A stretch of 64,000 nt of DNA from DASWZN01 sp963841635. Lineage in GTDB: Bacteria > Acidobacteriota > Terriglobia > Bryobacterales > Bryobacteraceae. Each line of letters starts with the position of its first letter. Within the stretch, counting starts at the first letter, position 1. The stretch covers positions 2,666,001 through 2,730,000 of the forward strand of contig CAWJDO010000002.1 of assembly GCA_963841635.1 (NCBI GenBank), given 5' to 3'. Both the position numbers and the translations under genes were made by a program. Positions 25,199 through 32,967 of the stretch are shown here, one piece after another. A model generated the notes under the pieces. It did no database searches. It was given only the letters and a program-made list of their open reading frames with translations, and was not told the DNA's origin.

Positions 25199-25290
25199 GT
25201 GGGGCGGACCCCCCCGGGTCCGCGCGGGCCCCCTGGACCGACGACCAGGCCGACGGGGGCGTCGGCCGCGGACCAGGGGGTCCGCCCCAC
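25199..25290. repeat. Palindromic intergenic repeat, framed by GTGGGGCGGACC
   Basis: GTGGGGCGGACCCCC (25199-25213) and its complement GGGGGTCCGCCCCAC (25276-25290) flank further inner hairpins (for example GGCCGAC-N-GTCGGCC). It belongs to the double-hairpin family by design although its stems differ. Confidence 0.8.
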
Positions 25291-25339
25291 AAGCCCTACT
25301 CAACGGCGAAGGCTGCCCCAGCGGCAGGTTCACCGAGGA

Positions 25340-25425
25340 GGGCGGATGCGTCTGGTCCGGCGAGTAGTGGCGGTAGCCCACGAAAACGCCCTCGGCGTAC
25401 TTCACGTTCAGGGTGCCTCTATATC
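25340..25425 (-). pseudogene. GH3 beta-glucosidase C-terminal remnant
   Basis: The minus strand reads GTLNVKYAEGVFVGYRHYSP, close to the Y-x-EG-x-FVGYR-x-Y motif that precedes the Fn3-like domain of GH3 beta-glucosidases. It has no start, and the usual continuation (PxFPFGHGLSYT) is not found; the reading then turns to Pro-rich sequence and ends at the palindromic repeat. The best reading is a leftover of a deleted GH3 gene. Short length makes this uncertain. Confidence 0.45.
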
Positions 25426-25463
25426 CGTCGGCCGCCCCCTATAATCTGAAGTAGAGAACACCC

Positions 25464-27050
25464 ATGAAATCTCTCTTGCTCGTCCTCGCCCTGGCAACCG
25501 CCGCTTTCGCCCAACAGAAACCGCCCGAGGAAAAAGCGACGCCCACACCAACACCGACGCCGCACCCGGTTGCGTCTCCCCATCCGGAGCACGCCACCGC
25601 GGCCGAGGAACTCAAAGAACTCCGCTTCGACATGACCGAAGTTTCGCCCGTTGTCACGCATCACCAGGTCCAGGTCGGCGGCCGAACGATTCACTACACC
25701 GCCACGGTGGGGCACCTCCCCATCAAGGACGCCGCCGGCACGACGGACGCGCTCATGTTCTACGTGGCCTACACGCTCGATGGAGCCAGTCCCGGAGAGC
25801 GGCCGCTGACGTTCGCGTTCAACGGCGGACCGGGCTCGGCCACCATCTGGCTCCACATGGGCGTTCTCGGCCCGCGCAAGGTGGTGCTCGAAAAGGAGGG
25901 CTTCCTGCCGGCCGCGCCCTACCGGCTGGAGGACAATGCCAGCACGCTGCTCGACAAGAGCGACCTGGTGCTGGTGGACGCCATCGGCACCGGCTTCAGC
26001 CGCCCCGCCACGGTCGCCAAGGGCAAGAAGTTCTGGGGCGTCGAGGGAGACATCGACTCCTTCGGGGAATTCATCCGCCTCTACATCACGCGCAACGAAC
26101 GCTGGTCGTCGCCGCTGTTCCTTTTCGGCGAGAGCTACGGCACTACGCGCGCGGCCGGCATCTCGAACCACCTCGCGGAGCGCGGCGTCGCGTTCAACGG
26201 CATCGTGCTGCTTTCGACTGTGCTGAGCTTCGAGACGCTCGAGTCGAACAAGACCAATGACCTGCCCTACCCGCTCATCTTGCCCTCCTACGCCATGATC
26301 GCCGCATATCATCACAAGCTCGCGCCCGAGCTCGCCGCGAACCCGGAGCAGCTGCGCAAGGAAGTGGAGCAGTGGGCCTCGCAGGATTACACGCTCGCTC
26401 TTGCGAAGGGCGATTCGCTCACGCCCGCGGAGCGGCAGGCCGTCATCGATCGTCTGGCCCGCTACACCGGACTGAGCAAGGAGTTCCTCGACGAGACCAA
26501 CCTCCGCGTGGACGTCCGGGGCTTCACGCACCGCCTGTTGGCCGATCGCAAGCTGCGCGTCGGCCGCCTCGACGGCCGTTTCACCGGTCCCGATCCACGG
26601 GGCTTCGAGGACACGCCCTTCTACGATCCCACCATCACCGTGCAGCCACCCTTCACCTCAGTCTTCAACGACTACGTGCGCCGGGAGCTCGGCTACAAGA
26701 CCGACATGCCTTACTACGTGATGGCCCGCGAGGCATGGGGGCATGCGTTTGAATGGAACTGGGGATCCGGCATCGAGGGCTTCCCCGATACCGCTACCGC
26801 CCTGCGCCAGGCGCTGGTCAAGAACCGCCACCTGAAAGTCTTGGTCATCGAGGGCTACTACGACCTGGCGACTCCCTATTACGCCGTCAACTACTCGATG
26901 GACCATCTGGATCTGCCCGCCGACTACCGGCAGAACATCTCTTACGTCACCGATCCGGCAGGCCACATGGTGTACCTGGATTCGCCTTCGCTGGTCAAGA
27001 TGAAATCCGACGTCGCCGGGTTCATCGACGCCAGCGTGCCGAAGCCGTAG
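25464..27050 (+). CDS. Secreted S10 serine carboxypeptidase-like protein
   Basis: 528 residues with a signal peptide (MKSLLLVLALATAAFA) and a TP-rich linker (about 25-45). S10-family landmarks are all present: oxyanion loop FAFNGGPGSATIW (about 116-128), catalytic Ser in FGESYGTTRAAG (about 221-232), catalytic Asp in IEGYYDLATPYY and His in DPAGHMVYLD near the end. The size and layout fit acidobacterial and proteobacterial S10 peptidases that trim peptides outside the cell. It is followed, in the convergent orientation, by glutamate dehydrogenase after a hairpin repeat. Confidence 0.93.
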   Translation: MKSLLLVLALATAAFAQQKPPEEKATPTPTPTPHPVASPHPEHATAAEELKELRFDMTEVSPVVTHHQVQVGGRTIHYTATVGHLPIKDAAGTTDALMFYVAYTLDGASPGERPLTFAFNGGPGSATIWLHMGVLGPRKVVLEKEGFLPAAPYRLEDNASTLLDKSDLVLVDAIGTGFSRPATVAKGKKFWGVEGDIDSFGEFIRLYITRNERWSSPLFLFGESYGTTRAAGISNHLAERGVAFNGIVLLSTVLSFETLESNKTNDLPYPLILPSYAMIAAYHHKLAPELAANPEQLRKEVEQWASQDYTLALAKGDSLTPAERQAVIDRLARYTGLSKEFLDETNLRVDVRGFTHRLLADRKLRVGRLDGRFTGPDPRGFEDTPFYDPTITVQPPFTSVFNDYVRRELGYKTDMPYYVMAREAWGHAFEWNWGSGIEGFPDTATALRQALVKNRHLKVLVIEGYYDLATPYYAVNYSMDHLDLPADYRQNISYVTDPAGHMVYLDSPSLVKMKSDVAGFIDASVPKP

Positions 27051-27060
27051 ATTATTGGCC

Positions 27061-27109
27061 AAGCACCGGCACGAGTGCCGGCGCGGCACGCTAAAGCGTG
27101 CGCCACGAC
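27061..27109. repeat. Double-hairpin repeat between convergent genes
   Basis: Hairpins CCGGCAC-GAG-TGCCGG and GCACGCT-AA-AGCGTGC lie side by side between the S10 peptidase and gdhA stops, where they could act as a terminator for both. Confidence 0.75.
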
Positions 27110-27115
27110 GGGCGA

Positions 27116-28402
27116 TCAGGCGTAGATGCCGCGGAGCTTGATGGCGAAGGCCACGCGGTCGAGCGCCAGCATGTACGCCGCGATGCGGTTGTTGACGTTA
27201 TGCTTCTCCGCGTAGTCCACCACGCGGCCGAAGTTCTCGACCATGATTTCCTCGAGGCGCTGGTTGACCAGGTCTTCGTTCCAGAAGAAGCCCTGCCGGT
27301 CCTGCACCCATTCGAAGTAGGACACGGTGACGCCGCCGGCGTTGGCCAGAATGTCCGGGATGACGAAGACGCGGTTGGCGGCGAGCATCTCGTCCGCGAC
27401 CGGAGTGGTGGGGCCGTTGGCACCCTCGCACAGAATCCGGGCGCGGATGCGCGAGGCGTTCTGTGAGGTGACGACGTTCTCGCGGGCGGCTGGCATCAGG
27501 ACGTCGCAGTCGAGGAACATGGCCTCGGCCGGGTCGATGGCTTCCGCGCCGCTGAAACCGACGATGGACCCGGTCTCCTTGCGGTGCTCCAGGAGAGCGG
27601 CGATGTCGAGTCCGTGCGGGTTGTAGACCGCGCCGTCGAACTCGATGAGGGAGACGATCTTGTATCCGGCACGCGCCATGAGCTTGGCGGCCATTCCGCC
27701 CACGTTGCCGAAGCCCTGAATCACCACGCGCGCCGCGGCCGGGTCGATGCCGAGCCTCTTCAGCGCCTCGCGGGCGACGATCATGCAGCCTCGGCCCGTG
27801 GCCTCGGGGCGCCCGCGCGATCCGCCCAGGTCCAGCGGCTTGCCCGTCACGACGGCGGTCACGGTACGGCCGACGTGCATGGAGTAGGTGTCCATGATCC
27901 AGGCCATGGTCTGATCGTTGGTGTTCATGTCGGGCGCGGGCACGTCGCGCTCGGGCCCGATCAGAGGCAGGATCTCGGCCGTGTACCTTCGCGTGATGCG
28001 CTCGAGCTCGAAATCGGAGAGCACTTTGGGATCACAGATCACGCCGCCTTTGGCGCCGCCGAAGGGGATGTTCACCACGGCGCACTTCCAGGTCATCCAT
28101 GCAGCGAGCGCGCGGATCTCGTCCAGGGTCACGTCCGGGGCGAAGCGGACGCCTCCCTTGGCGGGACCGCGGGCGATGGAGTGCTGGACGCGATATCCGG
28201 TGAAGACTTCCAGGCGTCCGTCATCCAATGACACCGGGATGTGAACCGTGAGTTCCTTGGCTGGTGTGCGCAATACCTTGGCGATGCCTTCGTCGAGGCC
28301 CAACCGGTTGGCGGCCTCGTCGAATCTGGCTTCAGCGGCCAGCCACGGATTGAGCTCTTGTTCGAGGCTGTCCGTGATGGCGATGGTGGTGGTCGGCTCC
28401 AT
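27116..28402 (-). CDS. gdhA: Glutamate dehydrogenase
   Basis: Oxidative deamination of glutamate to 2-oxoglutarate (or the reverse). 428 residues. Residues 70-110 hold the substrate-binding GPAKGGVRF and the catalytic Lys in KCAVVNIPFGGAKGGV; the Rossmann motif is VIQGFGNVGGMAAKLM (about 214-229); the NAD-specificity and active-site residues NGPTTPVAD and NAGGVTVSYFEWVQ follow. The hexameric (short) class is expected. I start at ATG 28402 because AGGAGG (28411-28416) lies 8 nt upstream; the upstream open frame to 28441 adds only 13 unrelated residues. Confidence 0.94.
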   Translation of the reverse strand: MEPTTTIAITDSLEQELNPWLAAEARFDEAANRLGLDEGIAKVLRTPAKELTVHIPVSLDDGRLEVFTGYRVQHSIARGPAKGGVRFAPDVTLDEIRALAAWMTWKCAVVNIPFGGAKGGVICDPKVLSDFELERITRRYTAEILPLIGPERDVPAPDMNTNDQTMAWIMDTYSMHVGRTVTAVVTGKPLDLGGSRGRPEATGRGCMIVAREALKRLGIDPAAARVVIQGFGNVGGMAAKLMARAGYKIVSLIEFDGAVYNPHGLDIAALLEHRKETGSIVGFSGAEAIDPAEAMFLDCDVLMPAARENVVTSQNASRIRARILCEGANGPTTPVADEMLAANRVFVIPDILANAGGVTVSYFEWVQDRQGFFWNEDLVNQRLEEIMVENFGRVVDYAEKHNVNNRIAAYMLALDRVAFAIKLRGIYA

Positions 28403-28646
28403 GCGTGCTCTTCCTCCTGTACGTTGGCGCACCGCAATCACGCGGGTTCGCTGGTGGGCGATGTCCGCGGCGGCAGCTCCCGAGAGCCATTATGGCACCG
28501 GGGTAGCGGGCCGGGTGGGGCAGGGTGGGCGGCCCGAAATTGGGTTCGTTTTGTTTTTTCGGACCCGAATGGCTGCAATGGATTCATGCTGTGGAAGTTG
28601 TCCAGGGCTTCCCGGCAATGTCGACCATCGTGAAATCGGCCTGCTT
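28403..28646. other. Intergenic gap upstream of gdhA
   Basis: No gene seen. The minus-strand text contains an A-rich segment near 28545-28565 (runs of A between GC-rich flanks) but no promoter of consensus quality. Conserved short sequence of the type often found between acidobacterial genes is possible; nothing more can be supported. Confidence 0.4.
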
Positions 28647-29216
28647 CTACCCGCGGCGGGCTAGCTCGTCCTCGTAGGCCTTTTTCAGGCGCTCGGCGCG
28701 GTCGAGGAGGCCGGCGCACATGAGGTCGGGGCTGAGCGCGCGGAGGTCGGAATCGGAAAGGCCGGCCAGGTGCGCGGTCCATTCGGCTTCGAGGCGGGCG
28801 TTGAACACATCGCGATCGAGGACGCTGAGCGCTTCGAGGGTGCGCGAGGCCGGCACCAGGACGCGGTATTCGGATCGCCGTTCCTCGGTCTCCTCCAGGG
28901 CAATGTGGGAGGGGATGCCGGCGGCCTCGATCGCATCGCGAGCCTCAGCGGCGTCAACCTGCGAATCGGACCCGGGCGTATTGGCGAAAGTGCACACGCA
29001 CGCGGCGCCTTCGAGCCAGTCGGGGCCGTCTTCGTCTTCCACGTAGTCCAGCACCACGGGTGCGGCGACGGGCGAGGGCTCGGAGTGCCGTCGGGCGACT
29101 TCCTCGTCGTAGCACTTCTGGGCGGCTTCGACCAGCTCGGTCCGGTCGATCTCGCGGAGGGCTTCGTCGGAGATTTCGGCGTAGTGCCGGCGCAAGTAAT
29201 CGGTATCGACTTTCAA
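28647..29216 (-). CDS. DUF2007-like hypothetical protein, copy 1
   Basis: 189 residues with a TTG start and the ribosome site GAGGTGA. An N-terminal segment (VDTDYLRRHYAEISDEALREID) is followed by a central domain (about 60-140) that resembles DUF2007 proteins: ACVCTFANTPGSDSQVDAAEARDAIEAAGIPSH and RVLVPASRTLEALSVLDRDVFN, the part that carries the Cys. The C-terminus RLKKAYEDELARRG is matched by copy 2 (29737-30350). The function is unknown. Confidence 0.7.
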   Translation of the reverse strand: MKVDTDYLRRHYAEISDEALREIDRTELVEAAQKCYDEEVARRHSEPSPVAAPVVLDYVEDEDGPDWLEGAACVCTFANTPGSDSQVDAAEARDAIEAAGIPSHIALEETEERRSEYRVLVPASRTLEALSVLDRDVFNARLEAEWTAHLAGLSDSDLRALSPDLMCAGLLDRAERLKKAYEDELARRG

Positions 29217-29225
29217 CGGATCACC

Positions 29226-29759
29226 TCAGGGGCAATTATAGCGGTCCGCTTCGATCCACGCAGCGACCTCGGATTCCACGTTGAAAGGCGACGGGCCGGT
29301 CTCGAAGCGGCTTTCGAGATCCCGGGCGCAACGCTCGAGCGGGATCTGTGCGTAGCTGCGCGTGGCGAGGAAGCCTCGGGTGTAGAGCCGGGCGAAGGCG
29401 GTGACGCCCAGCAGGCGGAACTGCACGACGTGCACCAACTCGTGGAACAGCAGGGGCGGCCGCAGCGGCTGTTGCGCGGCGATCACGTCGTCGAAGGTGA
29501 TGGCCGCGATTTGCTTACGATCGAGGAACTCCAGGCCGATGCGGCGAGCCGTCCGGCGAAATGGCAGGTCGGGGATGGGCAGGCGATCGGTCTCGAGAAT
29601 TCGGACGCGGTCGAGATCCGTAGCGGCGAAGTAGGGGCGGAGCTGCGCCTTTGCGTCCGCGGTCAAAGCGGTTCCCCGGTCGCGCAGGCGATCGCGTTGG
29701 TGGCGGATCAACCAGGCCACGGGCCAGGCCAACACGTTAGCCGCGGCGGGCAACCTCAT
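29226..29759 (-). CDS. Putative zinc metallopeptidase-like protein (HELVH)
   Basis: 177 residues from the Met of MRLPAAANVLAWPV. The motif LLFHELVHVVQF is an H-E-x-x-H zinc-binding helix (about 110-121), flanked by a hydrophobic region (about 6-20) and a basic, aromatic segment (TRGFLATRSYAQIPLERCARD). A third metal ligand cannot be picked with confidence; the downstream Glu of ESEVAAWIEADRY would be one candidate. The protein could be a peptidase or a toxin-like fold. Its start codon lies 23 bases inside the end of the upstream copy 2 gene, so the genes are coupled; copy 1 lies on the other side. Confidence 0.6.
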   Translation of the reverse strand: MRLPAAANVLAWPVAWLIRHQRDRLRDRGTALTADAKAQLRPYFAATDLDRVRILETDRLPIPDLPFRRTARRIGLEFLDRKQIAAITFDDVIAAQQPLRPPLLFHELVHVVQFRLLGVTAFARLYTRGFLATRSYAQIPLERCARDLESRFETGPSPFNVESEVAAWIEADRYNCP

Positions 29760-30350
29760 CCTCGTAAGCCTGTTTGAGGCGCGCGGCACGGTCCAGGAAC
29801 CCGGCGCAGATGACTTCGGGGATGATGGCGTGTAGTTCGGCATCCGTGAGTTGCTGGAGGTGCGTCTTCCAGTCGGCCTCTATTCCCGGGTTGAACACTC
29901 GGACATCGACCACGCTGAGGGCCTCGAGGTTTCGGCCGCCCGGTACGAGCACGCGGTACAAATAGTCTCGTCGGGGGGCGGCCTCCTCAGGCGGCAACTT
30001 GGACACGTCAATGTAGCAGGGGATGCCGGCGGCCTCCACCGCGTCGCGGGCCTCCGCGAAGTCGTCGCAGACTTGGCCGCCGACATACGAGCAAACGGTC
30101 GCGGCTCCATTCAGCCATGCGGGTGTCGCGCCGTCGCTGACGTTTGGCTCCGCGTCGTCTTCCTCGTCCACTACCGGGGCAGCCGGCGGCTCGGGCCTGG
30201 CGGCGGTTTGCCCCAGGGCCTCCGCCGCGCGGCCTCTTCGTCGTAGCAGCTGCGCGCAGGCTCAACGAGGTCGTTCCGGTCGATCTCGCCAAGGGCTTCG
30301 TCGGTGAGCTCGGCATAGTGCTGGCGCAGGTAATCGGTATCGAGTTTCAA
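29737..30350 (-). pseudogene. DUF2007-like protein, copy 2, frameshifted
   Basis: Paralogue of 28647-29216 with the same TTG start and GAGGTGA ribosome site. The first part (KLDTDYLRQHYAELTDEALGEIDRNDLVEPARSCYDEEAARR) and the second part (PPAAPVVDEEDDAEPNVS..., CSYVGGQVCDDFAEARDAVEAAGIPCY, RLKQAYEDEVARRG) are in different frames. Removing one base near 30225-30232 joins them into about 204 residues that align over the full length of copy 1. It may be broken or carry a single sequence error; if not, an internal start (ATG 30171) would give a 144-residue form. Confidence 0.65.
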
Positions 30351-30384
30351 GGGCTCACCTCGCTTCCAGGGGATTATATCGAGT

Positions 30385-31617
30385 TCAGCGCTTGCGTTTC
30401 CCGGGCAGGCTGGCGGGGTTTTCGTGCACGCGCTCGCGGTAGAGGCCGCGGACGGCGCCGCCGAGGGAGACCGCCGATTCGCCGAACTTGTCGCGAAGAC
30501 GGTCCGCGGCTTCGAGGGCTTTGTGCCACCGGCCGGACTTCTCGGATTCGAGCAGGCTCATCTGGCCTTCATTCGCGACGAGCGAGCCGGCGTGCACGCC
30601 CAGCAGGCGCACCTCCGCGCCCGGCTTCCAGTTCTTGCGGAAGAGCAGGCGCGCCGTGTCGAGCAGTTCGGTGTCAAGGTCCGTGGCGTGGTCGAGGGTG
30701 TGGGCGCGGGTGAGCGTTGTGAAATCCTTGTAGCGCAGTTTGAGCTGGACGGTGCGGGTGTAGAGGCTGTGCTCGCGCAGGCGGCGGCCCACCATCACGG
30801 AGAGGCGGGCGAGCGTCGCTTCGAGGATGCCGGCGTCGGCGGTATCCACGTCGAAGGTGTGCTCGTGGCTGATCGACTTGGGGTCCTCCTCTTCGCCGAC
30901 CTCGGTGTCGAACCAGCCGCCCGCGTCCATGCCCTTCGATTTGCCGGCCATCGCCAGGCCCCACTTACCGAATTTCTCTTCGAGGAAAGCTTCGTCGAGG
31001 CGGGCCAGGTCGCCGACTTTGCGGATGCCCAGGGTGTGCAGGTGCGATTCGGTGACCTTGCCGACGCCCGGGATCCGCCGCACGTCGAGGGGCGCCAGGA
31101 ACGCGGCCTCGGCGCCCGGCACGATCCAGAGGACGCCGTTGGGCTTGGCCTGGTCGGAAGCTACTTTGGCTACCATGCGGGCAGTGGAGATGCCGATGGA
31201 GCAGTTGAGGGCGGTCCTTTCCTTGACGCGCTGGTGGAGGAGGTGAGCGGCGCGGATGGGCGGGCCGTGCAGGCGCTCGGTGCCGGTCATCTCGAGGTAG
31301 GCTTCGTCGATGGACGCCATTTCGACGCGGGGAGAGAAGGTGTTCAGCACGTCGAAGACTTTCTCGGAGTACTCGCGGTAGCGCTCGGGATGGCCGTCCA
31401 GGAAGATGGCCTGCGGGCAGGCTTTGCAGGCGGTGCGCAGGGGCATGGCGGAGTGGACGCCGAACTTGCGGGCGGCGTAGGAGGCGGCGGAGACCACGCC
31501 GCGCTCGTTGGGCCGGCCGCCTACGACTACAGGTTTGCCCTTGAGGGTGGGGTCGAACAGCTCTTCCACTGAGACGAAGAAGGCGTCCATGTCGAGGTGG
31601 AAGATGGTGCGGACCAC
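30385..31617 (-). CDS. dinB: DNA polymerase IV
   Basis: Y-family translesion polymerase, 410 residues. Catalytic acidic residues are in FHLDMDAFFVSVEE (residues 6-19) and SIDEAYLEMTG (about 100-110). Conserved YSEKVFDVLNTFSPRVEM, the helix-hairpin-helix (IPGVGKVTESHLHTLGIRKVGDLARL, here read as GVGKV...LGI) and the little-finger domain (about 235-345) are present. A Pro/Arg-rich C-terminal tail lacks an obvious QLxLF clamp-binding motif, although SLLESEKS may be a poor one. It sits at the end of the cluster from the ABC transporter, with a 4-base gap after the small hypothetical gene. Confidence 0.93.
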   Translation of the reverse strand: MVRTIFHLDMDAFFVSVEELFDPTLKGKPVVVGGRPNERGVVSAASYAARKFGVHSAMPLRTACKACPQAIFLDGHPERYREYSEKVFDVLNTFSPRVEMASIDEAYLEMTGTERLHGPPIRAAHLLHQRVKERTALNCSIGISTARMVAKVASDQAKPNGVLWIVPGAEAAFLAPLDVRRIPGVGKVTESHLHTLGIRKVGDLARLDEAFLEEKFGKWGLAMAGKSKGMDAGGWFDTEVGEEEDPKSISHEHTFDVDTADAGILEATLARLSVMVGRRLREHSLYTRTVQLKLRYKDFTTLTRAHTLDHATDLDTELLDTARLLFRKNWKPGAEVRLLGVHAGSLVANEGQMSLLESEKSGRWHKALEAADRLRDKFGESAVSLGGAVRGLYRERVHENPASLPGKRKR

Positions 31618-31621
31618 GGAC

Positions 31622-32116
31622 TCAGGTTACCGCTTTGCTCTGCTGCTTTTTGGGACCGGCGGCCCCAAGCAAGACTCGCCAGCGCGCTCGAAGACACCTG
31701 ACCTGGTCAGTGCAATCAGATCCCGCATGGTCTGCCGCGACCGTTCCTGGTGAACTGGTCAACGGACAGAACGCGGCGAGGATGCCCCTCCCTGCGCCAC
31801 GCTTTCCATCCCAGTTCAGCTTGGCCTCGCCTTTGGCGACAGCCCGGCCGTCGAAAGTCTTGAGAAACGCGGCGATCGGGGCCACCTTGTCGCGAGGGAG
31901 GTCGTTAGCGAGGTGCATTTCTGCCCTGATAGCTTGTCGGGTCTGGCTGAACTCGTAATGCAAGTGCGATGTCTTCCATCCCAGCGGGACAACGTGATGG
32001 TATTTAGCCTTAAGCCTCTTGGTGCGCAGATCGGGTTCGGCGGTGCGGTCATAACTTGTCACCACTGCTAACAGCCCGGCCCGTGGCACGCGAGACGACC
32101 TGGCGGTTGTCGACAT
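31622..32116 (-). CDS. Hypothetical protein framed by a 17-bp repeat
   Basis: 164 residues. The central part (RTKRLKAKYHHVVPLGWKTSHLHYEFSQTR... ending NWDGKRGAG) is a charged, well-formed domain I cannot name; the last 40 residues look like low-conservation tail. The stop region carries repeat copy A (31622-31638) and the ATG at 32116 follows 3 bases after copy B (32120-32136), so the gene is bounded on both sides by the same 17-bp sequence that also ends the ABC permease gene. This suggests a recombined or inserted cassette. Confidence 0.5.
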   Translation of the reverse strand: MSTTARSSRVPRAGLLAVVTSYDRTAEPDLRTKRLKAKYHHVVPLGWKTSHLHYEFSQTRQAIRAEMHLANDLPRDKVAPIAAFLKTFDGRAVAKGEAKLNWDGKRGAGRGILAAFCPLTSSPGTVAADHAGSDCTDQVRCLRARWRVLLGAAGPKKQQSKAVT

Positions 32117-32119
32117 GAC

Positions 32120-32213
32120 TCAGCTTACCGCTTTGCAGAGGACCGAAAGCGGGTCTGGAGACCCGCTGCAGGCGTGGACGCCTGCCCCACACGGCATCAG
32201 CTTACCGCTTTGC
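32120..32213. repeat. 17-bp direct repeats flanking a double-hairpin element
   Basis: TCAGCTTACCGCTTTGC occurs at 32120-32136 and 32197-32213, the second copy being the last bases of the ABC permease gene (SKAVS, then stop). A third copy with one mismatch lies at 31622-31638. Between the first two is the double hairpin at 32148-32190 (GCGGGTCTGGAGACCCGC and GCAGGCGTGGACGCCTGC, then CCCCAC). Confidence 0.7.
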
Positions 32214-32967
32214 TCGCGAACTTCTTGAGGCCGCCGACCATCAGGATTACGTCGATCACTGCGAGCGCGCCGAAGACCACGAACTGGTTCATGTGCGGGA
32301 CCTGGGGCGCGAGGACGCCGCGCAGTCCTTCGCTGGCGTAGACCAGCGGGTTGATCAGCACCGCGTATTGGAGGCCCGGGAATGCCTTGAGCGCGGACCA
32401 CGGATAGTACGCGCAGCCGAACATCATCATAGGGGCCAGCACCAGGCTGAACATCAGGCCGATCTGCGTCTGGCCCACGCTACAGCCGAGCAGCAGGCCG
32501 CCCGCCGAGGCGAATCCGGCCACCAGCAGGCACATTAATGCGAATTCGAGCGGGTGCGCGAAGCTGATCGTAACACCCGATCCCAGGGTCAGCCATCCCG
32601 CGGGAATCACGACCAGGCCGGCCACCAGCGCCTGGATCATGCCGGCGACCACCTTCTCGACGGCCAGCCAGCCGGTCTCCATGGGCGCCAGCAGGCGGTC
32701 TTCGATTTCGCGCGTGAACTGAAACTCGGCGATCAGCGGCATAGCCACCGCCTGGACTCCGCCCAGCACCATGCTGATGGCCATGATGCCCGGCAACAGC
32801 ATGCTCTTATACGCCACCGGCATCATCCCGCTCGTGGTGAGGACGCGGCCGAATACGAAAGTCAGAAGCAGCGGCTGGAGCAGGTTCTGCACCAGGGTAG
32901 GGATCAGGTTGCGCCGGGCCACTTGGCCGTCGCGCGACAGGAGGGCGTAAAACGTTTTCCAGTTCAA
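32197..32967 (-). CDS. ABC-2 type transport permease
   Basis: 256 residues with about six predicted membrane segments, typical of ABC-2 export permeases (daunorubicin/DrrB type). The conserved cytoplasmic signature between segments is present (MGGVQAVAMPLIAEFQFTREIEDRLLAPMETGWLAVEKV, listed here as family-typical). It overlaps the ATPase stop (32964-32967, ATGA) so the two are coupled. The last codons, SKAVS, are the sequence that recurs as a direct repeat downstream. Confidence 0.9.
   Translation of the reverse strand: MNWKTFYALLSRDGQVARRNLIPTLVQNLLQPLLLTFVFGRVLTTSGMMPVAYKSMLLPGIMAISMVLGGVQAVAMPLIAEFQFTREIEDRLLAPMETGWLAVEKVVAGMIQALVAGLVVIPAGWLTLGSGVTISFAHPLEFALMCLLVAGFASAGGLLLGCSVGQTQIGLMFSLVLAPMMMFGCAYYPWSALKAFPGLQYAVLINPLVYASEGLRGVLAPQVPHMNQFVVFGALAVIDVILMVGGLKKFASKAVS

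Larger units (their letters stand above)
25112..25463. other. Intergenic gap (352 bp) with repeat and gene fragment
   Basis: Holds a long palindromic repeat (25199-25290) and a fragment that looks like the end of a GH3 glycosidase on the minus strand (25340-25425), listed separately. TATAAT at 25440-25445 precedes the carboxypeptidase ATG at 25464 by about 18 bases; no clear -35. Confidence 0.5.
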
